Assembly: GCA_009774395.1 (NCBI GenBank)
Contig: VSNQ01000126.1
Coordinates: forward strand, 1-13,473
Direction of reading: 5' to 3'
Length of the DNA: 13,473 bases
Source: Lachnospiraceae bacterium
Lineage (GTDB): Bacteria; Bacillota; Clostridia; Lachnospirales; Lachnospiraceae
Shown: piece by piece, positions 6,560 through 13,473 of the stretch
How the letters are laid out: the number at the start of each line of letters is the position of its first letter
How positions within the stretch are numbered: position 1 is the stretch's first letter
Program-made: the position numbers and the translations under genes
Notes under the pieces: model-generated
Databases searched by the model: none
What the model saw: the letters and a program-made list of their open reading frames with translations, nothing else
What the model was told of the DNA's origin: nothing

Positions 6560-6699
6560 TTACTATTCACAGCTTCCAGTTGCTCATAGTAACAGCATTT
6601 GCGCATTCCAAGTGCCTGCTGCAAGGCGCAAATGCTTGCGTAATCTACTGTACTGGGTCGTAAATGCGCAGTTAATGCGCATTTCGACTGTAATAGTAA
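6560..6699 (-). other. Nested inverted repeats filling the gyrB-gyrA spacer
   Basis: Outer arms CTGTAATAGTAA (6688-6699) and TTACTATTCACAG (6560-6572) pair over 12 bp with one bulge. Between them are two perfect hairpins: AAATGCGCA/TGCGCATTT (6662-6670, 6676-6684) and GCATTTGCGC/GCGCAAATGC (6595-6604, 6626-6635). ATAGTAA at 6587-6593 can also pair with TTACTAT at 6560-6566, so the outer stem and a local stem exclude each other. The TGCGCA core recurs. In the gyrB-to-gyrA transcript this would form a three-way junction just before gyrA. Role unknown; an intercistronic stability or attenuation element or a small repeat element are both possible. Confidence 0.6.
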
Positions 6700-6702
6700 C
6701 TG

Positions 6703-8622
6703 CTAAATATCCAAATTTTTCACATACATGGCATTGGTTTCAATAAATTCACGGCGCGGTTCAACCTTATCACCCATTAATGTAGTAAAAGTAAGGTCAA
6801 TTTCTGATTCCGCTTCTTCGTTCATAGAAACTTTCAAAAGCACACGCTTTTCTGGATCCATTGTAGTATCCCAAAGCTGCTCTGCATCCATTTCACCAAG
6901 GCCTTTGTAACGTTGTATCTTATTATTCTGATCGCGTCCCACCTCGTCGAGAATCTTTGCAAGCTCATCATCTGTGTAGGCATACCAGACTTTTTTATTT
7001 TTTTCTAACTTAAACAGTGGCGGTTGTGCCAGATAAACATGCCCCTGCTTTATCAGTTCAGGCATAAAGCGATAGAGGAAAGTCAACATTAACGTTGCAA
7101 TATGTGCACCATCCACGTCCGCATCTGTCATAATTATAATTTTGTCATACCGCAGTTTTGCAATATCGAAATCCTCATGAATCCCTGTACCAAATGCTGT
7201 AATCATTGCCCTGATTTCTGCGTTTCCATATATTTTGTCAAGTCTTGCTTTTTCTACATTTAATATTTTGCCACGCAACGGAAGAATTGCCTGTGTTGCA
7301 CGGCTTCTGGCTGTCTTAGCGCTGCCGCCTGCAGAATCTCCCTCTACAATAAAAATTTCACATTTTTTTGGATCTTTATCAGAACAATCCGCAAGCTTGC
7401 CTGGGAGAGCCATGCCGTCAAGCGCTGTTTTTCTTCGTGTTAAATCCCTTGCTTTGCGCGCCGCTTCCCGTGCCCGCTGTGCTAAAATCGACTTCTCACA
7501 AATTTGCTTTGCAATTGTTGGATTCTGCTCAAGATAATACGTAAGCTGTTCACTGACAATACTGTCAACAGCCCCCCTTGCCTCAGAATTACCTAATTTC
7601 TGCTTTGTCTGCCCTTCAAATTGGGGATCTTCAATTTTAATAGATACAATTGCTGTAAGCCCCTCTCGAATATCATCACCGCTTAAATTTGGTTCACTAT
7701 CCTTGAGTAATTTTGCATTTCTTGCATAATCATTAAATGTCTTAGTAATTGCATTTCGAAATCCAGCTAAATGCGTGCCGCCCTCTGGTGTATTTATATT
7801 ATTTACAAAACTGTATGCGCTTTCTGTATAGGAATCATTGTGCTGCATAGCAACTTCTACATAAACGTCGTCTTTTTTGCCCTCAAAATACATAATATCA
7901 TCATAAAGTGGTGTTTTGCTTTTATTTAAGTATGTGACAAACTCGCAGATACCACCCTCGTAATGAAATGTTTTTTCAATTTTTCCGTTTTCTGGCCGCA
8001 GATCACGCAGAATAATTTTTAAATTTTTTGTAAGAAATGCCATTTCCCGCAGTCTTTGTTTTAAAGTATCAAAATCAAAAACAGTATCCTCAAAAATCGT
8101 ATCATCTGGCAAAAATGTTATTTTTGATCCCGTCTTACCCGCTTCGCAATCACCTATCACTTTTAGCGGATAGCAAACATGACCGCGTTCATAGCGTTGC
8201 TTATAAATTTTACCCTCGCTGCAGATTTCCACCTCAAGCCAATTGGAAAGTGCATTTACCACCGATGCGCCAACACCATGCAATCCACCAGAAACTTTGT
8301 ATCCTCCACCGCCAAATTTACCGCCTGCATGGAGAATTGTAAAAACCACTTCTACAGCAGGAACACCTGCTTTATGGTTAATACCGACCGGAATCCCCCG
8401 TCCATTATCAATTACTGTAATTGAATTATCGGGATGAATGGTTACATCTATGGTATCGCAATAACCGCCAAGTGCCTCGTCGACCGCATTGTCTACAATC
8501 TCATATACCAGATGATGCAGACCTCTTGAAGAAGTGCTCCCAATATACATTCCCGGCCGTTTGCGGACAGCCTCAAGCCCTTCCAAAATCTGTATCTGGT
8601 CAGCTCCGTATTCCATACTCAT
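6703..8622 (-). CDS. gyrB: DNA gyrase subunit B
   Basis: GyrB is the ATPase and TOPRIM subunit of gyrase. The start MSMEYGADQIQILEG at 8622 is preceded by AAAGGAAAGG with 8 nt spacing. GHKL ATPase motifs are visible: EIVDNAVDEA (E41, N45), IDNGRGIP (71-78) and SGGLHGVGASVVNAL (111-125). The transducer region carries QTKQKLGN (338-345). The TOPRIM domain shows EGDSAGGSAKTARSR (427-441) and MTDADVDGAHI (498-508), with RYKGLGEM (571-578) in the tail. At 639 aa with a standard YVKNLDI end it is the common Gram-positive length without the long insert of enterobacteria. It starts 48 nt after the recF stop, and gyrA follows after a 180-nt structured spacer. Confidence 0.98.
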   Translation of the reverse strand: MSMEYGADQIQILEGLEAVRKRPGMYIGSTSSRGLHHLVYEIVDNAVDEALGGYCDTIDVTIHPDNSITVIDNGRGIPVGINHKAGVPAVEVVFTILHAGGKFGGGGYKVSGGLHGVGASVVNALSNWLEVEICSEGKIYKQRYERGHVCYPLKVIGDCEAGKTGSKITFLPDDTIFEDTVFDFDTLKQRLREMAFLTKNLKIILRDLRPENGKIEKTFHYEGGICEFVTYLNKSKTPLYDDIMYFEGKKDDVYVEVAMQHNDSYTESAYSFVNNINTPEGGTHLAGFRNAITKTFNDYARNAKLLKDSEPNLSGDDIREGLTAIVSIKIEDPQFEGQTKQKLGNSEARGAVDSIVSEQLTYYLEQNPTIAKQICEKSILAQRAREAARKARDLTRRKTALDGMALPGKLADCSDKDPKKCEIFIVEGDSAGGSAKTARSRATQAILPLRGKILNVEKARLDKIYGNAEIRAMITAFGTGIHEDFDIAKLRYDKIIIMTDADVDGAHIATLMLTFLYRFMPELIKQGHVYLAQPPLFKLEKNKKVWYAYTDDELAKILDEVGRDQNNKIQRYKGLGEMDAEQLWDTTMDPEKRVLLKVSMNEEAESEIDLTFTTLMGDKVEPRREFIETNAMYVKNLDI

Positions 8623-8670
8623 ACAATTTACCTTTCCTTTCCCAGTATCTACTGTTTAAAATCCTGTGTT

Positions 8671-9792
8671 TTATAGCACGGATGCTTTTGCGCTGTTTTT
8701 CTGACTGTTTTGCATATCTTTTATGTTTCCGTTTGAAACCTCGAAAATTTTATTGATTTCAAAACGGTTATTTACAAATTCTTCTAAACCTGTACATGTA
8801 ATAATCGTCTGGATATCTCCAATACTATTTAAAAGATAATTTTGTCTGCTGCTGTCAAGTTCAGAAAGCACATCATCCAAAAGCAGCAGCGGCGTATCGT
8901 TTGTCAGTTGTTTCACCAATTCAATCTCGGCTAATTTTACAGATAATGCAGCTGTTCTCTGCTGACCTTGTGAACCAAACTTTCTAAGGTCAATACCGCC
9001 TGCTGCAAATGCAAAATCATCTCTGTGCGGGCCAACAGAAGTCTGTTTAAAACGGATATCTCTTTCTTGACTATTCTTTAATTTTTCCTCAAAATCCGCG
9101 ACCAAAACATCTGGTTCATAAACAATCTGAAGTTCCTCCTTGCCGCCCGATAACTTTAAATGTATCTGATAAATAATCTTATTTAATTGTTCTACAAATG
9201 AACTGCGGCATTCCATTACTTTGCTGCCATAGGAAACAAGCTGGGAATCCCATACAGACAATGTATCTTTCAGGCTGGGATTTACATATAATTCTTTTAG
9301 CAGCTTATTGCGCTGATTGATAATTTTATTATAACTATTTAACTGTTGCAAATAAAATCCATTTAACTGACAAAGTTCCATATCCATAAAGCGGCGCCGT
9401 TGTGCAGGCCCATCTTTAATAATTGATAAATCTTCGGGTGAAAAAAACACAACATTAAGAAGTCCAAGCAGATCCGCCGCTTTTTTAATTTTCTGTCCAT
9501 TAATGGCGATTCCTTTTGACTTATTTTTGCGAAGGTGCATATCCACTCTATTTTTCAGGCCATCTTTTAGTACATAAGTACGAATATGCGATTCTTCTTT
9601 GTCAAAATGAATAATATCCCTGTCTTTACTTCCCTTATGCGATTTGGTCGTTGCAGATAAATAGATTGCTTCGAGGATATTGGTTTTACCCTGCGCATTA
9701 TCACCATAGAGAATATTTGTACCACTGTCAAAATGTATAGACAGGGAGTTATAGTTTCTAAAATTTTCAAGTTCCAAAGACTTTAATATCAT
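8671..9792 (-). CDS. recF: DNA replication and repair protein RecF
   Basis: RecF is an ABC-type ATPase that with RecO and RecR loads RecA at gaps and stalled forks. The 373-aa product shows the Walker A loop GDNAQGKTN (30-38), the FSPEDLSIIKDGPAQRRRF segment (about 117-135) typical of RecF, the ABC signature region FGSQGQQRTAAL (about 272-283) and Walker B LLLLDDVLSELD (about 302-313). Its ATG overlaps the stop of yaaA in an ATGA, so translation of the two is likely coupled. The C-terminal tail after FEVSNGNI is short and polar. Length and motifs match an intact family member. Confidence 0.97.
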   Translation of the reverse strand: MILKSLELENFRNYNSLSIHFDSGTNILYGDNAQGKTNILEAIYLSATTKSHKGSKDRDIIHFDKEESHIRTYVLKDGLKNRVDMHLRKNKSKGIAINGQKIKKAADLLGLLNVVFFSPEDLSIIKDGPAQRRRFMDMELCQLNGFYLQQLNSYNKIINQRNKLLKELYVNPSLKDTLSVWDSQLVSYGSKVMECRSSFVEQLNKIIYQIHLKLSGGKEELQIVYEPDVLVADFEEKLKNSQERDIRFKQTSVGPHRDDFAFAAGGIDLRKFGSQGQQRTAALSVKLAEIELVKQLTNDTPLLLLDDVLSELDSSRQNYLLNSIGDIQTIITCTGLEEFVNNRFEINKIFEVSNGNIKDMQNSQKNSAKASVL

Positions 9793-10016
9793 AATTTGAT
9801 CCCTTTTTTCGTTTTAATTACAAAGGACTCCCCATTATATGACACTTGATCGTTATTGAAAACCTTTTTTCCGCGTCTGGTTTCCACAACGCCGTTTAAA
9901 CGCACAAGACCATCCTGTACAGCGATTTTAGCATCCACGCCAGATCCAGCAAGCCCTGCTAATTTTAATGCCTGCCCAATTTTTATAAATTCATCCTGAA
10001 TCCATACTTCTTTCAT
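9789..10016 (-). CDS. yaaA: S4-domain RNA-binding protein YaaA (RlbA family)
   Basis: This 75-aa protein is an S4-like RNA-binding domain and little else: IKIGQALKLAGLAGSGVDAK (10-29), then DGLVRLNGVVETRRGKK, the usual signature of the small S4 protein encoded between dnaN and recF in Firmicutes, where it is linked to ribosome assembly. The frame is open to 10106, but the ATG at 10016 matches the family start MKEVWI; AAAGGA lies upstream with somewhat long spacing. Its TGA overlaps the recF ATG. The position between dnaN and recF strengthens the call. Confidence 0.93.
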   Translation of the reverse strand: MKEVWIQDEFIKIGQALKLAGLAGSGVDAKIAVQDGLVRLNGVVETRRGKKVFNNDQVSYNGESFVIKTKKGIKL

Positions 10017-10076
10017 ATCAAATATGCCATCCTTTCTGCTGTATATATGCTGACAACCGTTAAAATTTACCAATCT

Positions 10077-10120
10077 CTGCACAACCCATATTGCATAAGC
10101 GGGCAATACGTGTTATACAG
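10077..10120 (-). other. 18-bp imperfect RNA hairpin in the dnaN-yaaA spacer
   Basis: On the minus strand CTGTATAACACGTATTGC (10120-10103) pairs with GCAATATGGGTTGTGCAG (10094-10077): 17 of 18 positions pair, three of them as G-U, with an 8-nt loop. The G-U pairs become A-C mismatches in the plus-strand transcript, pointing to function in the dnaN-yaaA message. No U-tract follows, so a processing or stability element is more likely than a terminator. Confidence 0.6.
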
Positions 10121-10157
10121 AAAGGAAAATCTAATCGCTTGTAAGTATAAATTCGAT

Positions 10158-11267
10158 TTAACCAACAGTGCTGAAAGTTACTGGTAATATCAAATAGGTG
10201 TAGCTTTCTTCATTATCTTTAATAAAACATGGCGCTTTGGGATTGAGCAGTTTCATTTCAACTTCTTCGTCGTCAATTACTTTTAACGCATCAATTAAAA
10301 ATTTTGGATCAAATCCAATCATTAAGTCTTTTCCCGATTTGATAATATCAATCTCTTCGTCAAGACTGCCGATTACAGAATTCATGGTTAATTCCATAAC
10401 ATCATCTTTAATATTTAAAATCAGCGGTTTTTTATCACCCTCTTTAACAAGAAGCGTAGATCGATCAATACAGCTTTGAAATTCCCGCTTATTTAATCGA
10501 ACTTTTGTTTCATAATCGGCAGATAAAATATTATCTATCTTTAAGTATTCCCCCTCAATCAGTCTTGAAACAACTGTTGTATTTTCAAATTCAAATAAAA
10601 TATGCTTATCCGTAAAGAAAATATGAACATCTTTATCTGCGTCACCCGATAAAATTTTGCTGATTTCATTTAATGTTTTACCAGGCACAATTACTTTTTT
10701 TGCAGGATAAGAATCTTTTAACTGCGTTTTACGAAGCGAAATACGTAGTCCATCGGAGGAAACCACTTTAAATATACTGTCTTGAATCTCAAACAATTCA
10801 CCGGTAAGAATTTTATTTGTTAAATTATCGGCAATAGAAAAACTCGTCTGCCGTATTAGTTCTTTTAGTGTAAACTGCGAAATTAAAATGGAGTCTGACC
10901 GTTCAATATGGGGAAGTGTAGAAAAATCTTCACCAGATTTTCCAATAATATTAAATTTCGCTTTTTCACAGGTAATGGTTGCTTTGTAGGAGGCATCCGT
11001 TACTATGGTAACATCATTGTCTGGAAGTTTGCGAACCATCTCTAAAAGAATTTTTGCATCGAGTGCAATTGTTCCTTTTTCGATAATCTCACCATCAATT
11101 ATCGTTTCAATCCCCATTTCCATATCATTAGCAGTCAGTGTAATCTGTCCTTTTGTTGTATCCATCAGAATGCATTCTTGGATAGATAATGTTGTTTTGC
11201 TTGGTACAGCCTTGGAAACGGTGTTAACGCCATTTAAAAGATTTATTTTAGAACATATTATTTTCAT
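10158..11267 (-). CDS. dnaN: DNA polymerase III beta subunit (sliding clamp)
   Basis: DnaN forms the ring-shaped dimer that holds the replicative polymerase and many repair factors on DNA. The frame is open to 11414, but that extension runs through the AT-rich origin segment; the ATG at 11267 begins the family-typical MKIICSKINLLNGVNTVSKA and has AGGGAG about 8 nt upstream, giving 369 aa. Three clamp domains can be followed: residues about 1-125 with LSIQECILMDT and EKGTIALDAKILLEMVRKLP; a middle domain with FTLKELIRQTSFSIADN; and a C-terminal domain ending in SYTYLILPVTF, which includes the hydrophobic tail that helps form the client-binding pocket. Expression may come from dnaA read-through and any promoter within the origin spacer. 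Confidence 0.97.
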   Translation of the reverse strand: MKIICSKINLLNGVNTVSKAVPSKTTLSIQECILMDTTKGQITLTANDMEMGIETIIDGEIIEKGTIALDAKILLEMVRKLPDNDVTIVTDASYKATITCEKAKFNIIGKSGEDFSTLPHIERSDSILISQFTLKELIRQTSFSIADNLTNKILTGELFEIQDSIFKVVSSDGLRISLRKTQLKDSYPAKKVIVPGKTLNEISKILSGDADKDVHIFFTDKHILFEFENTTVVSRLIEGEYLKIDNILSADYETKVRLNKREFQSCIDRSTLLVKEGDKKPLILNIKDDVMELTMNSVIGSLDEEIDIIKSGKDLMIGFDPKFLIDALKVIDDEEVEMKLLNPKAPCFIKDNEESYTYLILPVTFSTVG

Positions 11268-11321
11268 GTGTATAACTCCCTTCGCTGTAGTTGTTAAAAT
11301 GTGGCGGCAGAGCAGCAGCGC

Positions 11322-11387
11322 AAAAAATATATATAAATAAATATAAATTCGTAATCTTAGTAATAATAGGCGTGGAAATGTGAATAA
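11322..11387 (-). other. Origin unwinding module: AT-rich tract, DnaA-trio-like run and adjacent DnaA box
   Basis: Read in the dnaA direction: a DnaA box TTATTCACA (11387-11379, one mismatch), a degenerate second box (11379-11371), a short GC spacer, then the complement of TAG-TAA-TAA-TAG (11358-11369), then a tract to 11322 made almost only of A and T (AATTTATATTTATTTATATA). This order of box, GC spacer, repeated 3'-(G/A)AT-5' trios and AT tract is the layout of the basal unwinding site of Bacillus-type origins between dnaA and dnaN. It marks the likely site of strand opening. Confidence 0.75.
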
Positions 11388-11432
11388 CTCTGTTATCCCT
11401 TGAAAATACAGCATTTACGTTCAGAATAAATC

Positions 11433-11480
11433 TGTGGATAACGTTCAGAATTATTCTGAAGTTATTCAGGTTTATCCACA
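11433..11480. other. Two perfect DnaA boxes between dnaA and dnaN
   Basis: TGTGGATAA at 11433-11441 and TTATCCACA at 11472-11480 are perfect DnaA boxes in opposite orientation. Between them lies the palindrome TTCAGAATTATTCTGAA (11444-11460), and ACGTTCAGAAT occurs twice (11418-11428, 11441-11451). With the weaker box at 11379 they form the downstream half of a two-part origin flanking dnaA. Confidence 0.85.
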
Positions 11481-11489
11481 ACCTAATGG

Positions 11490-12857
11490 TTAGGAGGGTG
11501 CGATCTTTTTCTTAATCGTTTCGATTTTATTTCTTAAATCCTCATCTGTCTTAAGTTTTTCCGCAATTTTATCCACACCATGAATAATGGTGGTGTGATC
11601 TTTTTTGCTTAACAGTGCGGCAATATTCTGCAATGAGGCGCCAGTCATTGTACGGCATAAATACATAATAATCTGGCGGGGCAGTACATATTCGGAATTG
11701 CGCTTTTTGGAGGTTACGTCTTCCCTTGCTACATTAAAATGGTCGGAAACAACATCAATAATTAAATTGGGTGTTACTTCGCGTACTTGATCGGGATAAA
11801 TAACATCTTTGAGTGCATCCTCAGCAAGCGCAAGCGTGAGTTCTTTCTTATTTAAGCGTGCATTCGCCAATACTTTGTTTAATGCCCCCTCAAGTTCACG
11901 GATATTAGACTTAATATTTGTGGCTATATACTGAATAATTTCATCGTCAATTTCCTTATTATAAATTTCAGCGTTTTTGCGTAGAATTGCCATACGTGTT
12001 TCATAGTCTGGCGGTTGAATATCCGCAATCAATCCCCATTCAAATCGTGAGCGAAAGCGCTCTTCTAGGGTTTCCATTTCTTTTGGCGGTTTATCAGAGG
12101 AAATAATTATTTGTTTGCCAGAAGAATGCAGGACGTTAAACGTATGGAAAAATTCTTCTTGTGTTGATTCTTTGCCAATAATAAACTGAACATCGTCGAT
12201 AAGAAGGACATCAACCGTTCGGTATTTCTCACGGAGTTTTGTCATAGCAGCAGCGTTACCGCTTCGGATTGATTCGATAACTTCATTTGTAAATTGTTCG
12301 GATGTTACATATAGAACTTTCATATTGTTATTTTGTTCCAACACGAAATGTCCGATCGAGTGCATTAAGTGGGTTTTGCCAAGCCCTGCGCCGCCGTACA
12401 GATACAGTGGGTTATAGGCACCACCTGGCGATTCTGCAACCGCAAGTGCAGCAGAGTGGGCGAATTTATTATTGCTCCCTACGACAAAGGTATCAAATTT
12501 GTATTTATTATTTAGGTTTGCATGGTCATAATTATGACTTGTGCTGCGCTTCGGAGCAGGTAAAGGTTTGCCTTTCTTAACTTCAGGTATTGCAACATCG
12601 CCTTCTGCGATAAAATCAATATCGTAGTTGCGGTTCATTAATTCGGAAATTGTTACCTGAAAATATATCTTATATTGTTTTTGGATATAGTTCAGAAGAT
12701 GTGCCTGCTCTGCTGGAATTAAAATTGTTACAACATCGTTGTCCTCTTTATAAAATTGCAGCGGTGCGACCCATGTATTAAAGGATATATTGGTGAGATC
12801 GTATTCGTGCCGCAATATCTCCTTGATTTCGTCCCATCGTTCTTTGATTTCGTTCAT
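11490..12857 (-). CDS. dnaA: Chromosomal replication initiator protein DnaA
   Basis: DnaA binds the boxes on both sides of its own gene, opens the origin and recruits the helicase. The 455-aa product has domain I (about 1-85) with WDEIKEILRHEYDLTNISFN, a short polar linker (about 86-118), the AAA+ domain with Walker A GGAGLGKTH (155-163), Walker B VLLIDDVQF (217-225), the sensor-1 region IIISSDKPP and the arginine-finger region EERFRSRFEWGL, and domain IV with the DNA-binding DHTTIIHGVDKI (420-431). The ATG at 12857 follows AGAGGT with 6 nt spacing. The gene is preceded by a box-rich region, so autorepression by DnaA is likely. Length and motifs are normal. Confidence 0.98.
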   Translation of the reverse strand: MNEIKERWDEIKEILRHEYDLTNISFNTWVAPLQFYKEDNDVVTILIPAEQAHLLNYIQKQYKIYFQVTISELMNRNYDIDFIAEGDVAIPEVKKGKPLPAPKRSTSHNYDHANLNNKYKFDTFVVGSNNKFAHSAALAVAESPGGAYNPLYLYGGAGLGKTHLMHSIGHFVLEQNNNMKVLYVTSEQFTNEVIESIRSGNAAAMTKLREKYRTVDVLLIDDVQFIIGKESTQEEFFHTFNVLHSSGKQIIISSDKPPKEMETLEERFRSRFEWGLIADIQPPDYETRMAILRKNAEIYNKEIDDEIIQYIATNIKSNIRELEGALNKVLANARLNKKELTLALAEDALKDVIYPDQVREVTPNLIIDVVSDHFNVAREDVTSKKRNSEYVLPRQIIMYLCRTMTGASLQNIAALLSKKDHTTIIHGVDKIAEKLKTDEDLRNKIETIKKKIAPS

Positions 12858-12875
12858 GTTATACCTCTGCCTTTG

Positions 12876-12898
12876 GGGGCATTCTTAAGCCCCTTTTT
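12876..12898 (+). terminator. Terminator-like hairpin in the dnaA leader, in antisense orientation
   Basis: GGGGC (12876-12880) pairs with GCCCC (12889-12893) around an 8-nt loop and is followed on the plus strand by TTTTT (12894-12898). That is the form of an intrinsic terminator for plus-strand transcripts approaching from inside dnaA. In the dnaA message the same stem lies about 20 nt upstream of the start codon. Confidence 0.4.
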
Positions 12899-12936
12899 GA
12901 TTCTTTATCCCAAAATGATAATAAACATACACTTTA

Positions 12937-12965
12937 ATAGTAAACCAAAACCGCGAAAAAATCAA
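12937..12965 (-). promoter_or_regulatory. Candidate dnaA promoter
   Basis: On the minus strand TTGATT (12965-12960) and TACTAT (12942-12937) are separated by 17 nt. Both match the sigma-A consensus at four of six positions. Transcription would start near 12930, giving a leader of about 75 nt. It lies between the DnaA-box cluster and the gene. Confidence 0.5.
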
Positions 12966-13027
12966 ACAATTATGGAAAAATAGTTTAATAAAATGTATTT
13001 TTTTATACACAATATCCTCAAAAAAAG

Positions 13028-13290
13028 TGTTGATAATGTGGATAAGTCTATCAACAGCATGTGGAAAGTGGATAAAATACACGATTTATTGGAGGGTTAT
13101 CCACAATTTTGTGGATAACTATGTGAATAATTATATACATATTCCACATTTATAAATAGTGGCTTTGTAAAGTTTCGGCGAAAGTTTTCTACATTATTTA
13201 AACAAGATATCCACAAGTTACCCACAATTTGTGGATATCTTGTGGACAGTGTGGATTTTTTGGGGATAACTGTGGATAAGTTGTTGATAA
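13028..13290. other. Upstream oriC segment: DnaA-box cluster
   Basis: Four perfect boxes (TTATCCACA or complement) lie at 13037-13045, 13097-13105, 13110-13118 and 13271-13279. Eight more with one mismatch lie at 13028, 13067, 13122, 13207, 13218, 13230, 13261 and 13282. Two pairs form symmetrical structures: an 11-bp inverted repeat GTTATCCACAA/TTGTGGATAAC with a 2-nt centre (13096-13119), and a 14-bp inverted repeat CAAGATATCCACAA/TTGTGGATATCTTG (13203-13216, 13229-13242) that encloses a further box. There is no believable gene between 12858 and 13347; this region is the upstream half of the origin. Confidence 0.93.
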
Positions 13291-13327
13291 AGATATGGCT
13301 GCCGCTTACAGCGGCAGCCATATCTTT
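13289..13327 (-). terminator. Perfect 18-bp hairpin bordering the origin, terminator of the upstream gene
   Basis: AAAGATATGGCTGCCGCT (13289-13306) and AGCGGCAGCCATATCTTT (13310-13327) form a perfect 18-bp stem with a 3-nt loop. It lies 20 nt after the stop codon of the minus-strand partial gene and directly before the first DnaA boxes. The tail is only TTTAT on the minus strand, but stem strength and position suggest a bidirectional terminator keeping transcription out of the origin. Confidence 0.75.
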
Positions 13328-13347
13328 AAAATAATGTGGTTTTGATA

Positions 13348-13473
13348 TTATTGTTCATTTAAATATGCTGTATAACAAGTTTCAAATTGTTTTATATTAT
13401 AACCTGCTTCTTTAAATTTTTCTATTTCATTTTTGGTAAGAACATAAATACTATTGTCCAAAATATTAGTATC
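13348..13473 (-). CDS. C-terminal part of an unrecognised protein
   Basis: The frame runs in from the window edge and ends at a TAA at 13348-13350, giving 41 residues that begin DTNILDNSIYVLTKNEIEKF and end in ETCYTAYLNEQ. It is followed by the strong hairpin at 13289-13327, as expected for the end of a real gene. The sequence is soluble in character, with no motif I can name. It is transcribed towards dnaA, so it is not the divergent rpmH often found upstream of dnaA in Firmicutes. Confidence 0.55.
   Translation of the reverse strand, partial: DTNILDNSIYVLTKNEIEKFKEAGYNIKQFETCYTAYLNEQ

Noticed and set aside
6523..6624. N-terminal extension of the gyrA frame (MQQALGMRKCC...)
   Set aside because: It translates the hairpin-rich spacer; GyrA proteins of this group begin close to MDDTVFDKI at 6522.
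6560..6699. Miniature inverted-repeat transposable element in the gyrB-gyrA spacer
   Set aside because: No clear target-site duplication and imperfect outer arms; kept only as an alternative until other copies are found.
11268..11414. N-terminal extension of the dnaN frame (MLYFQGITELF...)
   Set aside because: It translates the AT-rich unwinding tract and box region; the family start MKIICSK with a good ribosome binding site is at 11267.
13028..13290. CRISPR-like array
   Set aside because: The repeats are 9-mers in both orientations with irregular spacing and match the DnaA box.
13097..13321. 74-codon minus-strand ORF in the origin
   Set aside because: Its codons are the DnaA boxes and the palindromic terminator; no ribosome binding site and no plausible protein.

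Overview
The window is the chromosomal replication-origin region of an AT-rich, low-GC Gram-positive bacterium. The gene order dnaA-dnaN-yaaA-recF-gyrB-gyrA, the Bacillus-like two-cluster origin, the GyrA/GyrB sequences and an FMN-riboswitch-controlled ECF riboflavin transporter point to Clostridia, most likely Lachnospiraceae. The family is my inference from sequence style, not the result of a search.

Layout from right to left, the direction in which the core genes are transcribed (minus strand): the C-terminal end of an unrecognised gene (13348-13473) closed by a perfect 18-bp hairpin; an oriC segment (13028-13290) with about a dozen DnaA boxes; dnaA (11490-12857); a second origin segment between dnaA and dnaN with three more boxes, a DnaA-trio-like run and an AT-rich unwinding tract (11322-11480); dnaN (10158-11267); a spacer with an 18-bp imperfect RNA hairpin; the S4-domain gene yaaA (9789-10016), which overlaps recF (8671-9792) by an ATGA; gyrB (6703-8622); a 180-nt spacer packed with nested inverted repeats; and gyrA (4006-6522). 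Together these encode the initiator, the sliding clamp, a ribosome-assembly/RNA-binding factor, a recombination mediator and both gyrase subunits.

Downstream of gyrA lies a separate minus-strand unit: a TTGCAT-17-TATAAT promoter (3778-3806), an FMN riboswitch aptamer (3661-3754), a leader of about 430 nt, and ribU (2499-3227). The leader is the least explained part of the window. It contains two copies, about 274 nt apart, of a two-stem RNA-like motif with a shared GAGCAGG...CTCGATT core. Between the copies are a long hairpin, a shorter hairpin and a clear intrinsic terminator. RibU itself carries an unusual C-terminal linker and an extra transmembrane segment.

The left 2.4 kb is on the plus strand and looks like accessory, eroding DNA: an intact PF10127-type (RlaP/YcgL-like) nucleotidyltransferase (163-1203), an overlapping heavily frameshifted relic (1187-1578), a 60-codon orphan ORF (1581-1763), and a SMI1/KNR4-type gene (1783-2353) split by a frameshift in a run of eight T. 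A GC-rich hairpin (2406-2445) separates this block from ribU, which is convergent to it. I see no rRNA, tRNA, insertion sequence or CRISPR array.
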